A DNA stretch of 64,000 nt, from positions 195,903,986-195,967,985 of the forward strand of contig NC_058522.1 in NCBI RefSeq assembly GCF_904849725.1, in the 5' to 3' direction. Below the pieces are notes generated by a model that saw only the letters and a program-made list of their open reading frames with translations, searched no databases and was not told the DNA's origin. Source of the stretch: Hordeum vulgare subsp. vulgare (Eukaryota > Streptophyta > Magnoliopsida > Poales > Poaceae). Both the position numbers and the translations under genes were made by a program. This document shows positions 44,571 through 57,175 of the stretch, piece by piece (position 1 is the stretch's first letter; each line of letters opens with the position of its first letter).

Positions 44571-45968
44571 CCAAATCAAACGAAATATAGAAATTTCGAG
44601 GAGCTTTCATTCTCTGCCTCGCGATGCCTGATGTGACCCCTCTCCTGTTGCAACCACCACTAGGATGCATGCATCCACGCATGAACTAACTGGGACGCTA
44701 CAATAGGTTGGTCAAAATGAAGTCAACTTGATGTTAGGTTAAGTTGTGCACTGCTTAGATTAGTTATTACAAGAACACTAGTACTCAGAAGAGGGCGACG
44801 CAGCACACAGCACAACTAGCACACGGCACACGAGTGCACACACAAACTTTTCTTGATGTTTCCGTACGTGTTCCTGGGAAAGAAGAAAGAGTTTTACTCT
44901 ACGTGACCTAGTACTATTTATAAATGCTTCAATTGTTGGTTTTCCTTTAAACAGAAACATGTGCTATGCAACATAGCATGATGGATGCTCTTGGTTGTCT
45001 ATTTCCCTTTAAATAAAAACATAGTTGATGTTGAAATTTAAAGGGTAATGGAGAAATCACCGTAAGGAGGAAAATTCCAAACTGGGAGTTGGTTGTTTCG
45101 CTAGTGAAATCCTGATGTTGCCTTGCTTGGTTATATTGATGTTTTTTTGTATGGATGAACCCAGCTGACTGCCCGATGGTAACTGGATAAATATAATTAC
45201 AAACAGAAAATCTTTGTGGCTTTTTACATGGAAATCAAATTCCTCCACGAAATGTCTTTTATGGAATGTTAGAGATTTTGGGAAAAACTGGTGTATGAGA
45301 TTGCTTGCATGATACTTTGTCAGCACACAAGGTTGACTTTGTCTTTGTGGACATTAAAGAAACAAGTAAGGCCAGAAGTTTTCATGGTTTATTTGTAATA
45401 AGCAAATTGTAGCAGACCTAACTATGCAATGCTTGACCATCACCCCACAGCTGAAGGTTTTGCTAGTGGAAACTTGGTTTGGTTTATAAAAAGAAAAAGG
45501 TTGAAATGTTGTTAGTTTATCAATATAAATTATGTGTTGTCACGGTGATTACAAACAAAAATGATGAGCTAGTTTGGTTTATAGATTTTGAACCTAAGAC
45601 CAACATCCATCTTGGTCCAGCCTTTTTGAAAGGAAAAAAACTCAGTAAATGATGAGTTAGTTTGGTTTATTTGTGTTAGAACCTTTAAGTACTTCCTAAA
45701 TCTGCCTAGGGTGCTTGCCGTGCTGAAAGAAAATCCAAACCAATTATTATCTAACAAAGATGAAAGTAGAATGCTGATGTTCTTTATTCTTGTTCATTCA
45801 TGCTTTTCCTTTTTGATACTTCCCTTGCACCGAAAGAGTGCTCTTCATGTTTGGTAGCTTTGCTTGTTTTGCCGGAATGTTGATTCATTTTCGTTCCGGC
45901 AAATTTAAGGCACTCCATATGTCCACTTTTTAGTAAATGTCATGCCCAAATTATCTCTGTTTTAGGAA
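44571..45968. other. CACTA interior, non-coding
   Basis: AT-rich sequence with no conserved frame. TGATGAGCTAGTTTGG / TGATGAGTTAGTTTGG words recur at about 45562 and 45648. It may hold introns or promoter of the downstream captured gene. Confidence 0.4.
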
Positions 45969-47191
45969 ATGTCGTCTGACGACGAATTCGTTATGTGCAA
46001 ATACTGCCAAGACAAGCGCGACCTTTGCGACACGCCTTTCCTAGTTGATGATAGGTGCTTCAGCATCATGCTGGGTGAGGACTTCGAAGTGGATACAGTA
46101 AGTCACAACGACAAGACTTTTTTCGTAATTAAGCATGACTTCTTTTGCTTAAACTTATAATTTTTATTTTTTACTATTCTACTAGCATATCCCGTGCCAT
46201 GCAAGACATTATGTGTTGGATAAGATTGGTTTCAGTACTGAAAGAAATATGGAGGTAAAGAGAGTTCACTTCAAGACCGAGCATGGTTAGACTTTTGCCG
46301 TAAAATTGTACAATGCAGACACCTACTCCTTTTTTGAGTGCAAAACTTGGGTAGCACTATGCAAGGCTTATGCATTTGATCCTAATATGCTTATCACCTT
46401 TGACATTCGTCCGGAAGATGAAACTGAAGGTAATATCGACATCTAGGTCGATGTGCAGACGCCTCCAATTGTACCATTATGTGAGTTTCTCAATCACATT
46501 TATTAAGTAATTTATATTGTTTATTTAAAAATAGCTGACAACTTATTTCCATTGACAACTTATTTGCATTCTTCAAAAAATGTACGGAAAATGGTAGACA
46601 GAACCTATTACTACAATGATGAAGCAGAATTAACTTGTAAGGAGAAACATCATCTTGTCCGATTTATCAATGATCTTGAGAATTACAATACCTATCAGCA
46701 AACTCCCCAACATTATGGTCAATATGTGCCACTAGTGCACGTGGTGAACTACGGTAACATGCATGCAGATTGCATGGTAAGATTTTCTACTATTACGACA
46801 TCCATGCATCTTTTGCATAAATTCTTGTAAAACTAAACTACATTGCTAGCTACAAAGCTAATACTATGTTTTTCAACAGAAAATCCCGGAAGATTGTGTG
46901 CCTCATCTGATGTTACCAAGAGGTCGCATTGATGTTATGATGATACGACCAGCACGGCCAGGTCAGCCTAGGTTTCTGATTTACTCCTGTCCATACCGGA
47001 TTTCTAAAACCGATGAAGTCATGACAATCAAAGATTGGAAAAAATGTATGGTCTATCCTAGATATCTACTTGGGAGCAACATTGTGCGTAGGCCAAGAAT
47101 TGGAGACAATATGATCTCCATTCTCCATAATGGAGAGTCAGAGCCTATCTTGTTTTATGATATTCTACCTAAGCAGAGGAGTAGGTCCTAG
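45969..47191 (+). pseudogene. Captured four-exon plant gene in CACTA, two stop codons
   Basis: Exons 45969-46097, 46186-46480, 46535-46776 and 46880-47191 have GT-AG introns with consistent phases (0, 1, 0) and would give 325 residues. Exon 1 reads MSSDDEFVMCKYCQDKRDLC and MLGEDFEVDT; exon 2 continues HIPCHARHYVLDKIGF, MEVKRVHFKTEHG, LYNADTYSFFECKTWVALC; exon 4 has LPRGRIDVMMIRPARPGQ and the end LPKQRSRS. In-frame TAG codons at 46288 and 46444 in exon 2 break it. The arrangement (repeated beta-rich segments with VK.Y and short basic loops) recalls plant B3-type proteins, but I cannot confirm that. It is a host-derived cargo gene of the CACTA family. Confidence 0.68.
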
Positions 47192-47829
47192 GATACAATG
47201 TGTTATTATGTGCTACAATGTGATGATGTGCTAAAATGTGTTAATGTGATGATGTGCTACAATGTATTAAATAGTATTGGTGGTAATGACTATACTGATT
47301 ATTAGCTATTTCCGAGATGATGTGATGATGTGCTACAATGTGTTAAAGGTGACGATGATGATGAGGAGGAGTTGTGATTATGACTAGTGACCAACTTTTC
47401 TTATATGATGTCTCATTGACTATGATGATTACTTCTACATCACTATGTATCGCTATTTTATAGATTATGTGATGATATTTTATGAAAGTATTGTATAGAA
47501 TATGTATCACTTACTTCTACATAACTTATATTCTATGCTGTAATGTATTTTGTAACCTGCGCAAATATCAGAAAGCAAAAAAAATCCTAATATTCATAGT
47601 AGTGGTGCACCACATAAAAGTGCGCCATTAGTAACCCACAACAGTGGCGCACTTCTGGGCCTAGTAATGCCGCACCAGGTGGTGCGCCACTGTTATGTAG
47701 ATTAACAGTGGCGCACCAGGAGTGCGCCATTACTATTTATTAGTAGTGGCGTGATAATAGTAGCGCACCTATAGTGCGCCATTAATATGCAAAGTAGGTG
47801 CGCCACTAATAGCCTTTTTTCTAGTAGTG

Positions 47830-50124
47830 GCAACCCAATGAATAATTTTTTTTTCTTTCTGTTTTTGTTCTTTCTATTTTCCTTTATTTGCTTCTGTTTT
47901 GAGTTGGTTTTATATATTTTAATTAGTGTTTGTGCCCAGTAAGACCTTTGGGTCGGATGATATGGATGCTTGTGAATGCAATTTTGTGAAAAACAGAAAC
48001 TTTGATGCCGAGTCCAAGAATTTTATAAATTCATAAGAGCGTCGAATGTGTCTCAATATTTTACATGTGATTCATATGCAAATTTTCCATGCTGTCCTAA
48101 TTTTGCAGAATGTTTGGAGTTTTTGCAGTATGGCTTTTCGACAGATTGCTACAGACTATTTTGTTTTGGGCAGATTCTGTTTTCATTGCATTGTTTGCTT
48201 ATTTTGATGAATTTATCTATGGATTGTATCGGGGGGTGCAATCCATGGGAAAGTTAGAATACAGTATCTATAATGCAATTATGAAATTTGAATGGGTTTG
48301 CAACAATACTTATGTCATTAAAGTTTGCTTGGTTATAACTTGAAATTTGAATGGGTTTGCAACAATACTTATGAAATCTCGATCCTGGTAGTAATTTGCT
48401 TGGTTATACTAAGGGATCTCACGAAGGTCTTTTTTTGAGTTTTGTGTGATTAAATTTTTCATGTTTTGGGTGTGACATTGACGGGTAAAGGAGTGAAGAG
48501 ATAAGAAAGCCAAATCTTGGGTATGACCAAGGAACCCCAAGGCAATGTCTAAGGATACTCAAGCGTCTAAGCTTGGGGATGCCCCGGAAGGCATCCCCTC
48601 TTTCTTCTAAGAAATATTGGTAAGACACTTAAGGCTATATTTTATTGGTCACATGATATGCGTTTTGTTTGGAGTGTCTTGTATGATATGAGTCTTTGCT
48701 TATTAGTTTTTCGCAATCATCACGTCTGAAAACATTTTCTTGAGATGTCTTGACGTCATCATAATTTGTTAGAATTGCTTCTTGTGCTTCACTTAAATAT
48801 GTTAAGCTAGGCGGTTGCTCTAGTGCTTCATTTATATCTTTTTAAGCATGGTGGTGCGAATGTTTTGAAGAGCTTGTTCCCGTGCTTCACTTATATTTTT
48901 TTGAGAATGCTATATGTTTTGAAGAAACTTGTTCTCTTGCTTCACTTATATCTTTTTGGGAATGTTAGAAAAGTTTGAAGAAATCTACTATCTGGCTTCA
49001 CTTATATATTTTTGAGAGTGTGAAAATAGTCTTGGTAATTGGTACAAGATATGATGTTTGGTCCCTTTGTGATGATTATTCAAGTAGAATAATGAAAACT
49101 AGCATACAAAATATTTTATGGGACATGAAAAACTTGTTCTTTGTAATAGTTTTGAGATATGTAGATGATGATATGTGAGTTATGTTAGTGAATCAATATG
49201 CTCTAGTATGAATACTGATGTTAAGGTTTATGATTCCCTATGCATGCACGAAAAGTAAATAGTTATGTAATGAAGTTATATCCTACTTGTGGTGTATTGT
49301 TCAATGTTGGGTATGTTTTATGTATGCATGTGCATCATTATGATTTTCTAGTTAGGCACTTCTCAATCTTTTTGCTAGCCTTCATTTGTACTAAGCGATA
49401 ATACTGCTTGTGCATCCATTATCCTTAAACCTTGTTTTGCCACTTGTGTCCACCATACCTACCTATATGCCATATTTCAGTGCCATTCCAAGTAAATTTG
49501 CATGTGCTATCTCTAAAACAAATCTCAAAAATATTTTCTATTTTGTATGCCCGTATCGCTCATGAAGCGGTTAGGGGTGGCCTATATTTTTTTTGTTTGA
49601 TATATCATTCTCATGATGAGTGTTTATCCACTTGTCATTGCACGAGAGTGTGGCAGTAAAAGGGATGCCTAGTCCCAAAAATAAAAGGAATGTGATGGTA
49701 TGGAAGACACGTGTGAATTCGGTTAGCCATGGATTGTGAATAGTAATGGTGGAAACAATTTTTTTGTTCTCTTGGATGTAAGAGTAGAAAGACCAAAGTC
49801 TTTATGACACTGAAACGATGATTATGGAGTATAGATATAAAAAATATTTACTTCCTGTTTGGGAACCGCCTATCATGTATCCAATGTGAGAAGTGTTGGG
49901 AACCTTTAGTCATTCTCGTTGATGAGAAAAGCATGCCACCCAAAATAATTTTTTCATCTCTTTTAAAACTTGAGACCTGGCATGTCTGTAAATAAATGCT
50001 TTCCTCCGCGAAGGGCTTTTCTATTTAATTTTTATAATGAGTCTCATGCTTATCTTTAAAAGCACCAACTAGGGTGTCTCATGATTGTGATTTGCGTTGG
50101 GTTTTCCGTGAAGAGGAATGGGTT
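47830..50124 (+). other. B 3' interior, first part, non-coding
   Basis: Continues B after the CACTA. It has an internal polypurine-like AAGCTTGGGGATGC (48569-48582), a GGGGATGCC/GGCATCCCC hairpin (48575-48598) and about five degenerate GCTTCACTTATAT words at 48785-49018. No frame looks coding. Confidence 0.55.
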
Positions 50125-51635
50125 ATCGCAGCAGTATGCGGGTAAGTATTTCCCTTGGTTATGAAATCAAGGTTTATAGGACCAACACGAATACACATAC
50201 TAATCCGTCTTCAACGACTGTACACAAAGAAACAAACAACTTGCACCCAACGCGGGCAAGAGGGTTGTCAATAGCCTTGATCTCGTTATTTGCAAGCAAA
50301 TGAGGTGTGTGCATAGTTGTTGATAATTGTAAATTGCAAAATAAAACAAAACACAAATAATGGCGGCAAGGTAGTGGTAGCGTTTGTTAATATATAAGTG
50401 AATGGACCCAATATCTCTCATGGCAAAGGCATATGGTGGGTAAACAAATTACTGTTGGGAAATTGATAGAACAATGAATTCTTATGCGATTTTCACGGCA
50501 ATGATCATGTGTATATAGGCATCACGTCCATAGGAAATAAGGCCGACTCTTGCCTGCACCTATTACTATTACTCCACTTCAAGAGTGCTTCTATGCTTGT
50601 CTCTCTACAAATTAAGTAAAAAAGGAGTAATGCTTGGAGAACAATGACATTATGTACACAAAGTAAACTCAATTAATACGAATAAACCCCATCGTTTTAT
50701 CCTTAGTAGCAGCAACACAAAGACGCATCTTGTCCCCTTCTATCACTTGGATATAGAAATTAACCTAGTTAAACCTACTACAACGCACCACTCCCACTGA
50801 AGAAATATTAATCTAGTTGGTCAAACTATCTCAATAGACCGGAGAGCATTACAAAGCTATGGCGATCATGCAATTAAGAATCATAATAATTACAGGTGAC
50901 TCAAATACTTCTGATGAATAATTTGAACATAAACCCACAATTCATCGGATCCGAATGAACACACCATACATAGGGATTACATCGGATAGATCAAAGCGAA
51001 GATGCGATGAACATGGTATTCAAGATCATAATGGAGAGAGATTGCCATCTAGGTACTATCTACCGACCCGTAGGTCTTTGGTGAACTACTCACACATCTT
51101 GGTGAGGGCAGCAAGGTTGATGTAGAGACCCTCCGTGATTGATCTCCCCTCTGGCACATCATCGAAATGGAGGTTTAGATGCCCCGCATCAGAACAGAGA
51201 CTTGCGGTAGCGGAAAACGTGTTTCAGGAGCGCTCTTAGGGTTTTCGGAGTATTTGTTAATTTATAGGCCAGAGAGGGACGTCACGAGGCATCCAGGGGG
51301 GTCCACTAGCCATCTAGGCGCGACCAAGCCCTTGGTCGCGCCCTGTTGGCTTGTGCCTCCCTCATGCAACCTCTCGTCCACTTCCGATGCTTGCAGGTCT
51401 TCATATAGTCCAGAAAAAACATATTTAATTGTCGTGGCATTTGGACTTCATTTGGTAGGGTAAACCTAAAAAGCAAAAAACATGCAGAAAACAGGAACTG
51501 GCACTCAGCACTGGGTCAATAGGCTAGTGCTAAAAAATATTATAAATTGGTATAGAGAATCCCAAAAAGTATCCTAGAATGATAATATATCAACATGGAA
51601 CAATCGAAAATTATAGATACGTTGGAGACGTATAA
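50125..51635 (-). repeat. 3' LTR of C
   Basis: On minus it starts at 51635 (TTATACGTCTCCAACG, family TGATACGTCTCCAACG) and runs to 50125. A polypurine-type word (AAGCTTCGGGATG on minus) adjoins at 51639-51651. Confidence 0.8.
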
Positions 51636-51651
51636 ACATCCCGAAGCTTAA

Positions 51652-54533
51652 TTCCTACTCGTCCTCGAGTAGGTAAATGATAAAAACGGAATTTTTGTTG
51701 TGACATGCTATCCATAATGGAATCCCTTGTATGTATGATCATTGATAAATGATGAATTAACAAACAACAACATAATAATATTTATTAACTATAAGCAACA
51801 TAATTATTGATTTTCAAAGTATATGATCCTAACAGAATGTTTACCCACTATTATATTTATTGTATTAGCAAAGCATGACTCCATCTTCACCACAAAAATA
51901 CAAATGGTAAGCACCACGGTGTTCAAGTCAGGCAATTGGATCGTACTTTTTCAATATGCATAACTACCGTTTCTTCACGCAATACATGAGCGTGAACCAT
52001 TGGACATAGCATATAGGTGGAATAGAATATGTTGGTAGATATCAAAGGGGTAAATAGTGGGGAAGATAATATCACATCAAATAAGCGTACCAACAAGCCA
52101 GGGAGATGCCCATCGATAGATGTCAATGCGAGGTGTAGGGATTGCCATGCAAATGATGCACTAAAGCTACAAGTGTATGAAAGCTCAACTAAAGCTAAGT
52201 GGGTGTGCATCCAACTTGCTTGCTCATGAATACCTAGGGCATTTTAGGAAGCCCGTCATTGGAATATACAAGCCAAGTTTATCATGATAAGATAATTCCC
52301 ACTAGTATATGGAGGTGATAGCATAGGAGACTCTCGCTATGAAGATCATGGTGGCATTTTGAGGCACAAGTGTGGTAAAGGATAGTAGCATTGTCCCTTC
52401 TCTCTTTTTCTCTCATTTATATATATATATATATATATATATGGTGGGCTCATTTGGCCTCCTGCATTTCATTTATTTTTTGTCCGGAGTCTCATCCTGA
52501 CATGTGAGGGAATCGTAGTTTCCATCATCCTTTCCTCACTCGACAATGCTCTAACATGGATGATCATCACACTTTTATTTATTTACAACTCAATATGGAG
52601 AACTGATAGGAAGATATGAAACTCTGAGAATGCCTTTGGTAGTGTACCAGGATGTGCAATGATCTATCATGACATGGATCAAAAACATGATGGAAGCTGG
52701 CTTTGCCACAAATACAATGTTAGCTCTATATGATCATGCAAAGCAATATGATGATGAAGGAACTAGTCATGTGATGTAACGATGGTATTTGCATGGAAAT
52801 ATATCTCAGAATGGCTATGGTAATGCTATAATATGTAGGTATGGTGACTATTTTTAGGAAGATATAATGAGGCTTATGTGCAACAGAGCGTATCATTCCA
52901 TGGGGTGTGGATGCACAGACGGAAGTTGCACCAATCCTCGAGGTGAGAATGGGCTATGCACGGTACGAAAAAGGCTAGCAAATATGAGAAGGTAAAGATG
53001 CGTATGTACAAGGTGTCATGTTAGTAATAAAGAACTCACATACTTATTGCGAAGTTCTTTTAGTTTTATCACACATCAATGCACTACTCGCATGCCCCGA
53101 GGGAGAGGGTTGGTAGGAGTTAACCCCCCCCCCCGACTCGAGACAACACTAGGATTTTAACGAGGAATAAGAATTCTCACACATCATCAACATGCCTCTT
53201 TTATATTTAGATGAACAACAAGTTAAAACCCCTTTAACACCAAGACTTATATGAATCAACAATTATGGACTTACACCTTTTTCATATTACCATATCAATG
53301 TCATGAGCTCACATTTTCTCTGTGTGTGCTACATGATGGTTTTGATTATCATTCATTGAATGCCTAATATTTTTCGACTAGTCTTATGACCCATGCAACT
53401 TACCATCACTATTTATTCAACTCTCAATCTAATATAAGCGAAGAATGAGAGCAAATTATTCTATATAATCTACATGCCACCGTGCTCGAAACGATATAAG
53501 TGAATTACTAGAGAAACTGCCAAGCTCAAAAGATATAAGTGAAGCACATAGAGTATTCTAGCAAATCGTAATGAAGGTGAGTCTCTCTCCAATAGGTGTG
53601 TCCAGAAAATGATGATTTTGACAAACTGAAAGTAAAAGCAAACAAATCTCCAAGAAAAACACATATCATGTCATGAATAAAAATGTTGCTCCAAGTGACA
53701 TACCGATGGTTTGATTCAAAAGATTGGATACGTTCCGGGGCATCCCCAAGATTAGACGCTTGAGTCTTCCTTATAATAATACTTCGGGTGCCTTGGGAAT
53801 CCCCAAGCTTAGGCTCTTGTTACTCCTTATTCCATGGTCCTTCGCGATCACACTCAAAACTTGAAAACTTCAATCACACAAAATTCAACAAAACTTCGTG
53901 AGATTCGTTAGTACAAGAAACATATTCCATCCTTTAGGTACTGTTATAAATTGATTAGTAATTTATAATTGCCTAATAGGTACTGTATTCGAATTTATCC
54001 ATGACTTATACTCCCCCATTTAATCCATAGCATCATCAAAACAAGCAAACTATGCAGGCAAAACAGAATCTGTTTAAAACAGAATAGTCTGTAGCAATCT
54101 GTAAAGATTCCATACTTTTGTGACTCTAACAATTCTGAAACATTAGGGCAACGTGGAGAATTTTTACATAAATAATTTTTAACAATTTGAAGAATTTAGC
54201 ACGCTCCAGCATAGAATTAAAAATTCTTCACTTGAAACAAAAGTTTCTATTTTTGCACAACATCAATCATACTCATAAAATAAGTTATCACAAAGGCTTT
54301 ACTTGGCACAAACACTATTAGAGAGGCAATAATCATATAAAGACAAAAGAACAGAAACTAAAAAGCAAAAAATAAGATAACTATTAGGTTGCCTCCCAAC
54401 AAGCGCTATTGTTTTATGTAGTTTCAAGTGTTGTCATCTTTGACATCAAGCTCCTCAATGACACAACCATGAATGATAGGAGCAATAGGATCTTTGATCA
54501 AATTTATAAAGTTGGGATGAACACTAATCATCT
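51652..54533 (-). other. C 3' interior, non-coding
   Basis: AT-rich. It holds the family-typical words on minus: GCTTCACTTATAT near 53530-53550 and AAGCTTGGGGATT near 53797-53812. An (AT)n run at 52418-52442 and a C homopolymer at 53124-53134 are present. No coding frame. Confidence 0.5.
52418..52442. repeat. (AT)n microsatellite
   Basis: About 12 uninterrupted AT units inside C. Confidence 0.9.
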
Positions 54534-55158
54534 TTAGATCCGAGTTTGTTTTGGTAGGAGGTGTTCTAACGCTCGTGGGAACATATTTCGAGAGGTGCTA
54601 GCATAAGTTTTAGGAGGTGTGAAAGCATAACCTACTTTATCAATGATCTCCTCCATCTTATCAACTCTAGCCAAACTTTGTCCTATCCTCTCATCAATAA
54701 TAGTGTCCTTTTCCTTTAGAATTTTCAAATTAATTCCTACGGGAGACCCAAATTGAGTAATACGATTATGAAGTTTCTTTTGTAACTCCTCAATTGGTTC
54801 ATGCGCGATAATTTTATTTTCTATAACATCAAGCCTTTGCATAACATGTTCCATAGTTAAATTGGTTTCGTTAACAATAATAGGTGGTGTTCCAACAAGG
54901 CGTTCAATGGCACTATAGGCATATAAAGTGTGACACATTAAAAAGTCCGCTCCAGTGATGGTGTCAAGAACAAACCTATATCGAGTTGTGAGACTAAAAC
55001 AAAAATTATGGAGAAAAGTAGTGGTGGATAACTTATTAGTGGATTTATTTTGAGCATTGGAAATCCAATACCATGCATCTTTCAAACTTTCTCCTCCCTT
55101 TTTTAAAAATTTATAACATCATTATCAGGATTAACACGAACAAAAGAAGAACTAGCCA
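54534..55158 (-). pseudogene. Gag-like frame of element C
   Basis: The minus strand starts MASSSFVRVNPDNDVINF near 55158, has a stop in an A-run, and then reads MKDAWYWISNAQNKS, TTFLHNFCFSLTTRYRFVLD and ITGADFL, the same Retrotrans_gag-like core as the family A frame at 15498. Helical segments follow (LEHVMQRLDVIENKI in the related form, IGQSLARVDKMEEIIDKVGY). It ends at 54534. One frameshift/stop near 55095 separates the start from the core. No polymerase follows. Confidence 0.62.
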
Positions 55159-55221
55159 TGACTTCAAACAAGAGTACTAGTAACAAGCAAAGGTAAATAT
55201 TTTTGTATTTTTCCCAAGTGG

Positions 55222-56444
55222 CATCTCTCATGGCAAAGGAATATGGTGGGTAAAAAAATTACTGTTGGGCAATTGATAGAATAGCGGAAAATTATGCGAT
55301 TTTCATGGCAATGATCATGTGTATATATGCATCACGTCCATAAGCAAATAGCCCGACTCCTGTCTGCACCTATTACAATTACTCCACTTCAAGAGCGCTT
55401 TTATGCTTGTCTCTCTACGTATTAAGTAAAAACAGAGTAATGCTTGGAATACAATCACATGATGTAGACCAAGTAAACTCAATTAATCTGAATAAACCCC
55501 ATCATTTAATCTTAGTAGTAGCAACACGAAGACACATCTTGTCCCCTTCTATCACTGGGATATAGAAACTCGCCACGTTGAACCTACTACAACGCACCAC
55601 TCGCACTTAAGAAATATAAATCAAGTTGGCCAAACTATCTCAATAGACCAGAGAGTATTACAAAGCTATGATGATCATGCAATTAAGAATAATAATAATC
55701 AGAGGTGACTCAAATACTTTTTATGAATAATCTGAACATAAACCCATAATTCATCGGATCCCAACAAACACACCATACATAGGGATTACATGGGATAGAT
55801 CAAATCGAAGGTGCGATGAACATGGTATTGAAGATCATAGGAGAGAGAGATTGACATCTGGGTACAACCTACGGGCCCATAGGTCTATGGTGAACTACTC
55901 ACACATCATGGTGAGGGAAGCAATGTTGATGTAGAGACCCTCCGTGATCGATCTCCCCTCCGGCATATCGCCGGAACGGAGGTTTAGATGGCCTCTCGTC
56001 GGAACAGAGAATTGCACCGGCAAACAAAGTGTTTCGGGAGCGCTCTTAGGGTTTTTGTAATATTTGTGAATTTATAGGCCACAAAGGGACGTTGGGAGGC
56101 ATCCAGGGGGCACAAGCCATCAGGGCTCAGCCAAGCCATGGGCCGTTCCCTGTTGGCTTGTGCCTCCCTCGTGCAACCTCTCTTCCACTTCCGATGCTTG
56201 TAGGTCTTCATATAGTCGAGAAAAAGTGATATTAAAGTTTCATGGCATTTGGACTTCCTTTGGTAGGGTAAACCTGCAAAGCAAGAACACACACAGAAAA
56301 CATGAACTAGCACTAGGCACTGGGTCAATAGGTTAGTGCTCAAAAATATTGCAATATTGGTATATAAATTCCCAAAAAGTATCCTAGAATGATAATATAT
56401 CAGCATGGAACAATCAAAATTACAGATACGTTGGAGACCTGTCA
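55222..56444 (-). repeat. 5' LTR of C, truncated at its inner end
   Basis: Aligns with 50413-51635. The outer end on plus is ...GTTGGAGACCTGTCA. The inner 290 bp (U5 side) and the primer site are gone; gag leader follows directly. Confidence 0.78.
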
Positions 56445-56710
56445 GGGTCATGTAGTCATCTTTGTGCATTGAGTATGATTGATATTCGACTGTGCATCAT
56501 GAATGGATCAATGATTGAGCATAATGGACTATGGATAATTTACTATAGCAATATTATTTTGAAAGGCATGGTTGCTTGTTAGAATCACTTGAGTATCTAT
56601 GCCTTCATGTCAAATATAGATTATTTCTTTGAATCATCTAAGTATGTTGGGTAGCATTCCACAATCAAAAAAATATTTTATCTCTTTACTAGTCGAGGAC
56701 GAGGAGGAGT

Positions 56711-56726
56711 AAAGTTGGGGGATGCT
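56711..56726 (+). promoter_or_regulatory. Polypurine tract of B
   Basis: AAAGTTGGGGGATGCT immediately before the LTR start TGATACGTCTCC at 56727. Confidence 0.75.
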
Positions 56727-57175
56727 TGATACGTCTCCAACGTATCTATTACTTTTGCTTGTTCCATGCTATGATATTATTATTCTTGGACGTTCTTATT
56801 ATAATTTTATACCTTCTTATATCATTTTGGGGACTAACCTATTAACTTAGTGCCAAGTGCGAGCTCCTATTTTCTGCCCTGTTTTTGTTTCGTGGGAAAT
56901 CAATATCACATAATATCAAACAACCCCGAAACTTTTTGAGGATTTGTTATTGAACATAAGATCACCTCGAACTTGGAGGCCAAGGATGAACTTGCCGGAG
57001 GGCCCCACACAAAAACAGGGCGCGCCATAGGGGGGTGCACCCTGATGTCGTGTGGGCCCCTCCATGCTCCATTTTCCCTACCTCCTCCACTATAAATTCA
57101 CCAATATTCCAAAACCCTAAAGGCAGTCCACGAAATACTTTTTAGGCCACCGCAAGCCTCCGTTCTCTCAAGATC

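Larger units (their letters stand above)
43707..47829 (+). mobile_element. CACTA transposon with captured four-exon gene
   Basis: Ends are CACTACTCAAAAAGGGCTAT at 43707 and the inverse ...CTAGTAGTG at 47829, with a 3-bp target duplication GCA (43704-43706 and 47830-47832). Both ends carry many GGCGCACC / GGTGCGCC subterminal words (43745-44080 and 47605-47810). Length is 4123 bp. No transposase frame is present, so it is non-autonomous. It interrupts B interior just after the protease frame. Confidence 0.92.
50125..56444 (-). mobile_element. C: Gypsy-type element in reverse orientation inside B
   Basis: The 3' LTR at 50125-51635 and a shortened 5' LTR at 55222-56444 enclose a 3.6-kb interior with a gag-like frame (54534-55085, minus). 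Flanks GGGTT (50120-50124) and GGGTC (56445-56449) match at four of five. The 5' LTR lacks its last 290 bp, together with primer site and leader start, compared with the 3' LTR. No protease or polymerase is present. Confidence 0.8.

Noticed and set aside
48785..49018. Regularly repeated word resembling a CRISPR array
   Set aside because: Spacing varies, repeats are degenerate, and the context is a plant LTR element; it is reported as a motif repeat instead.
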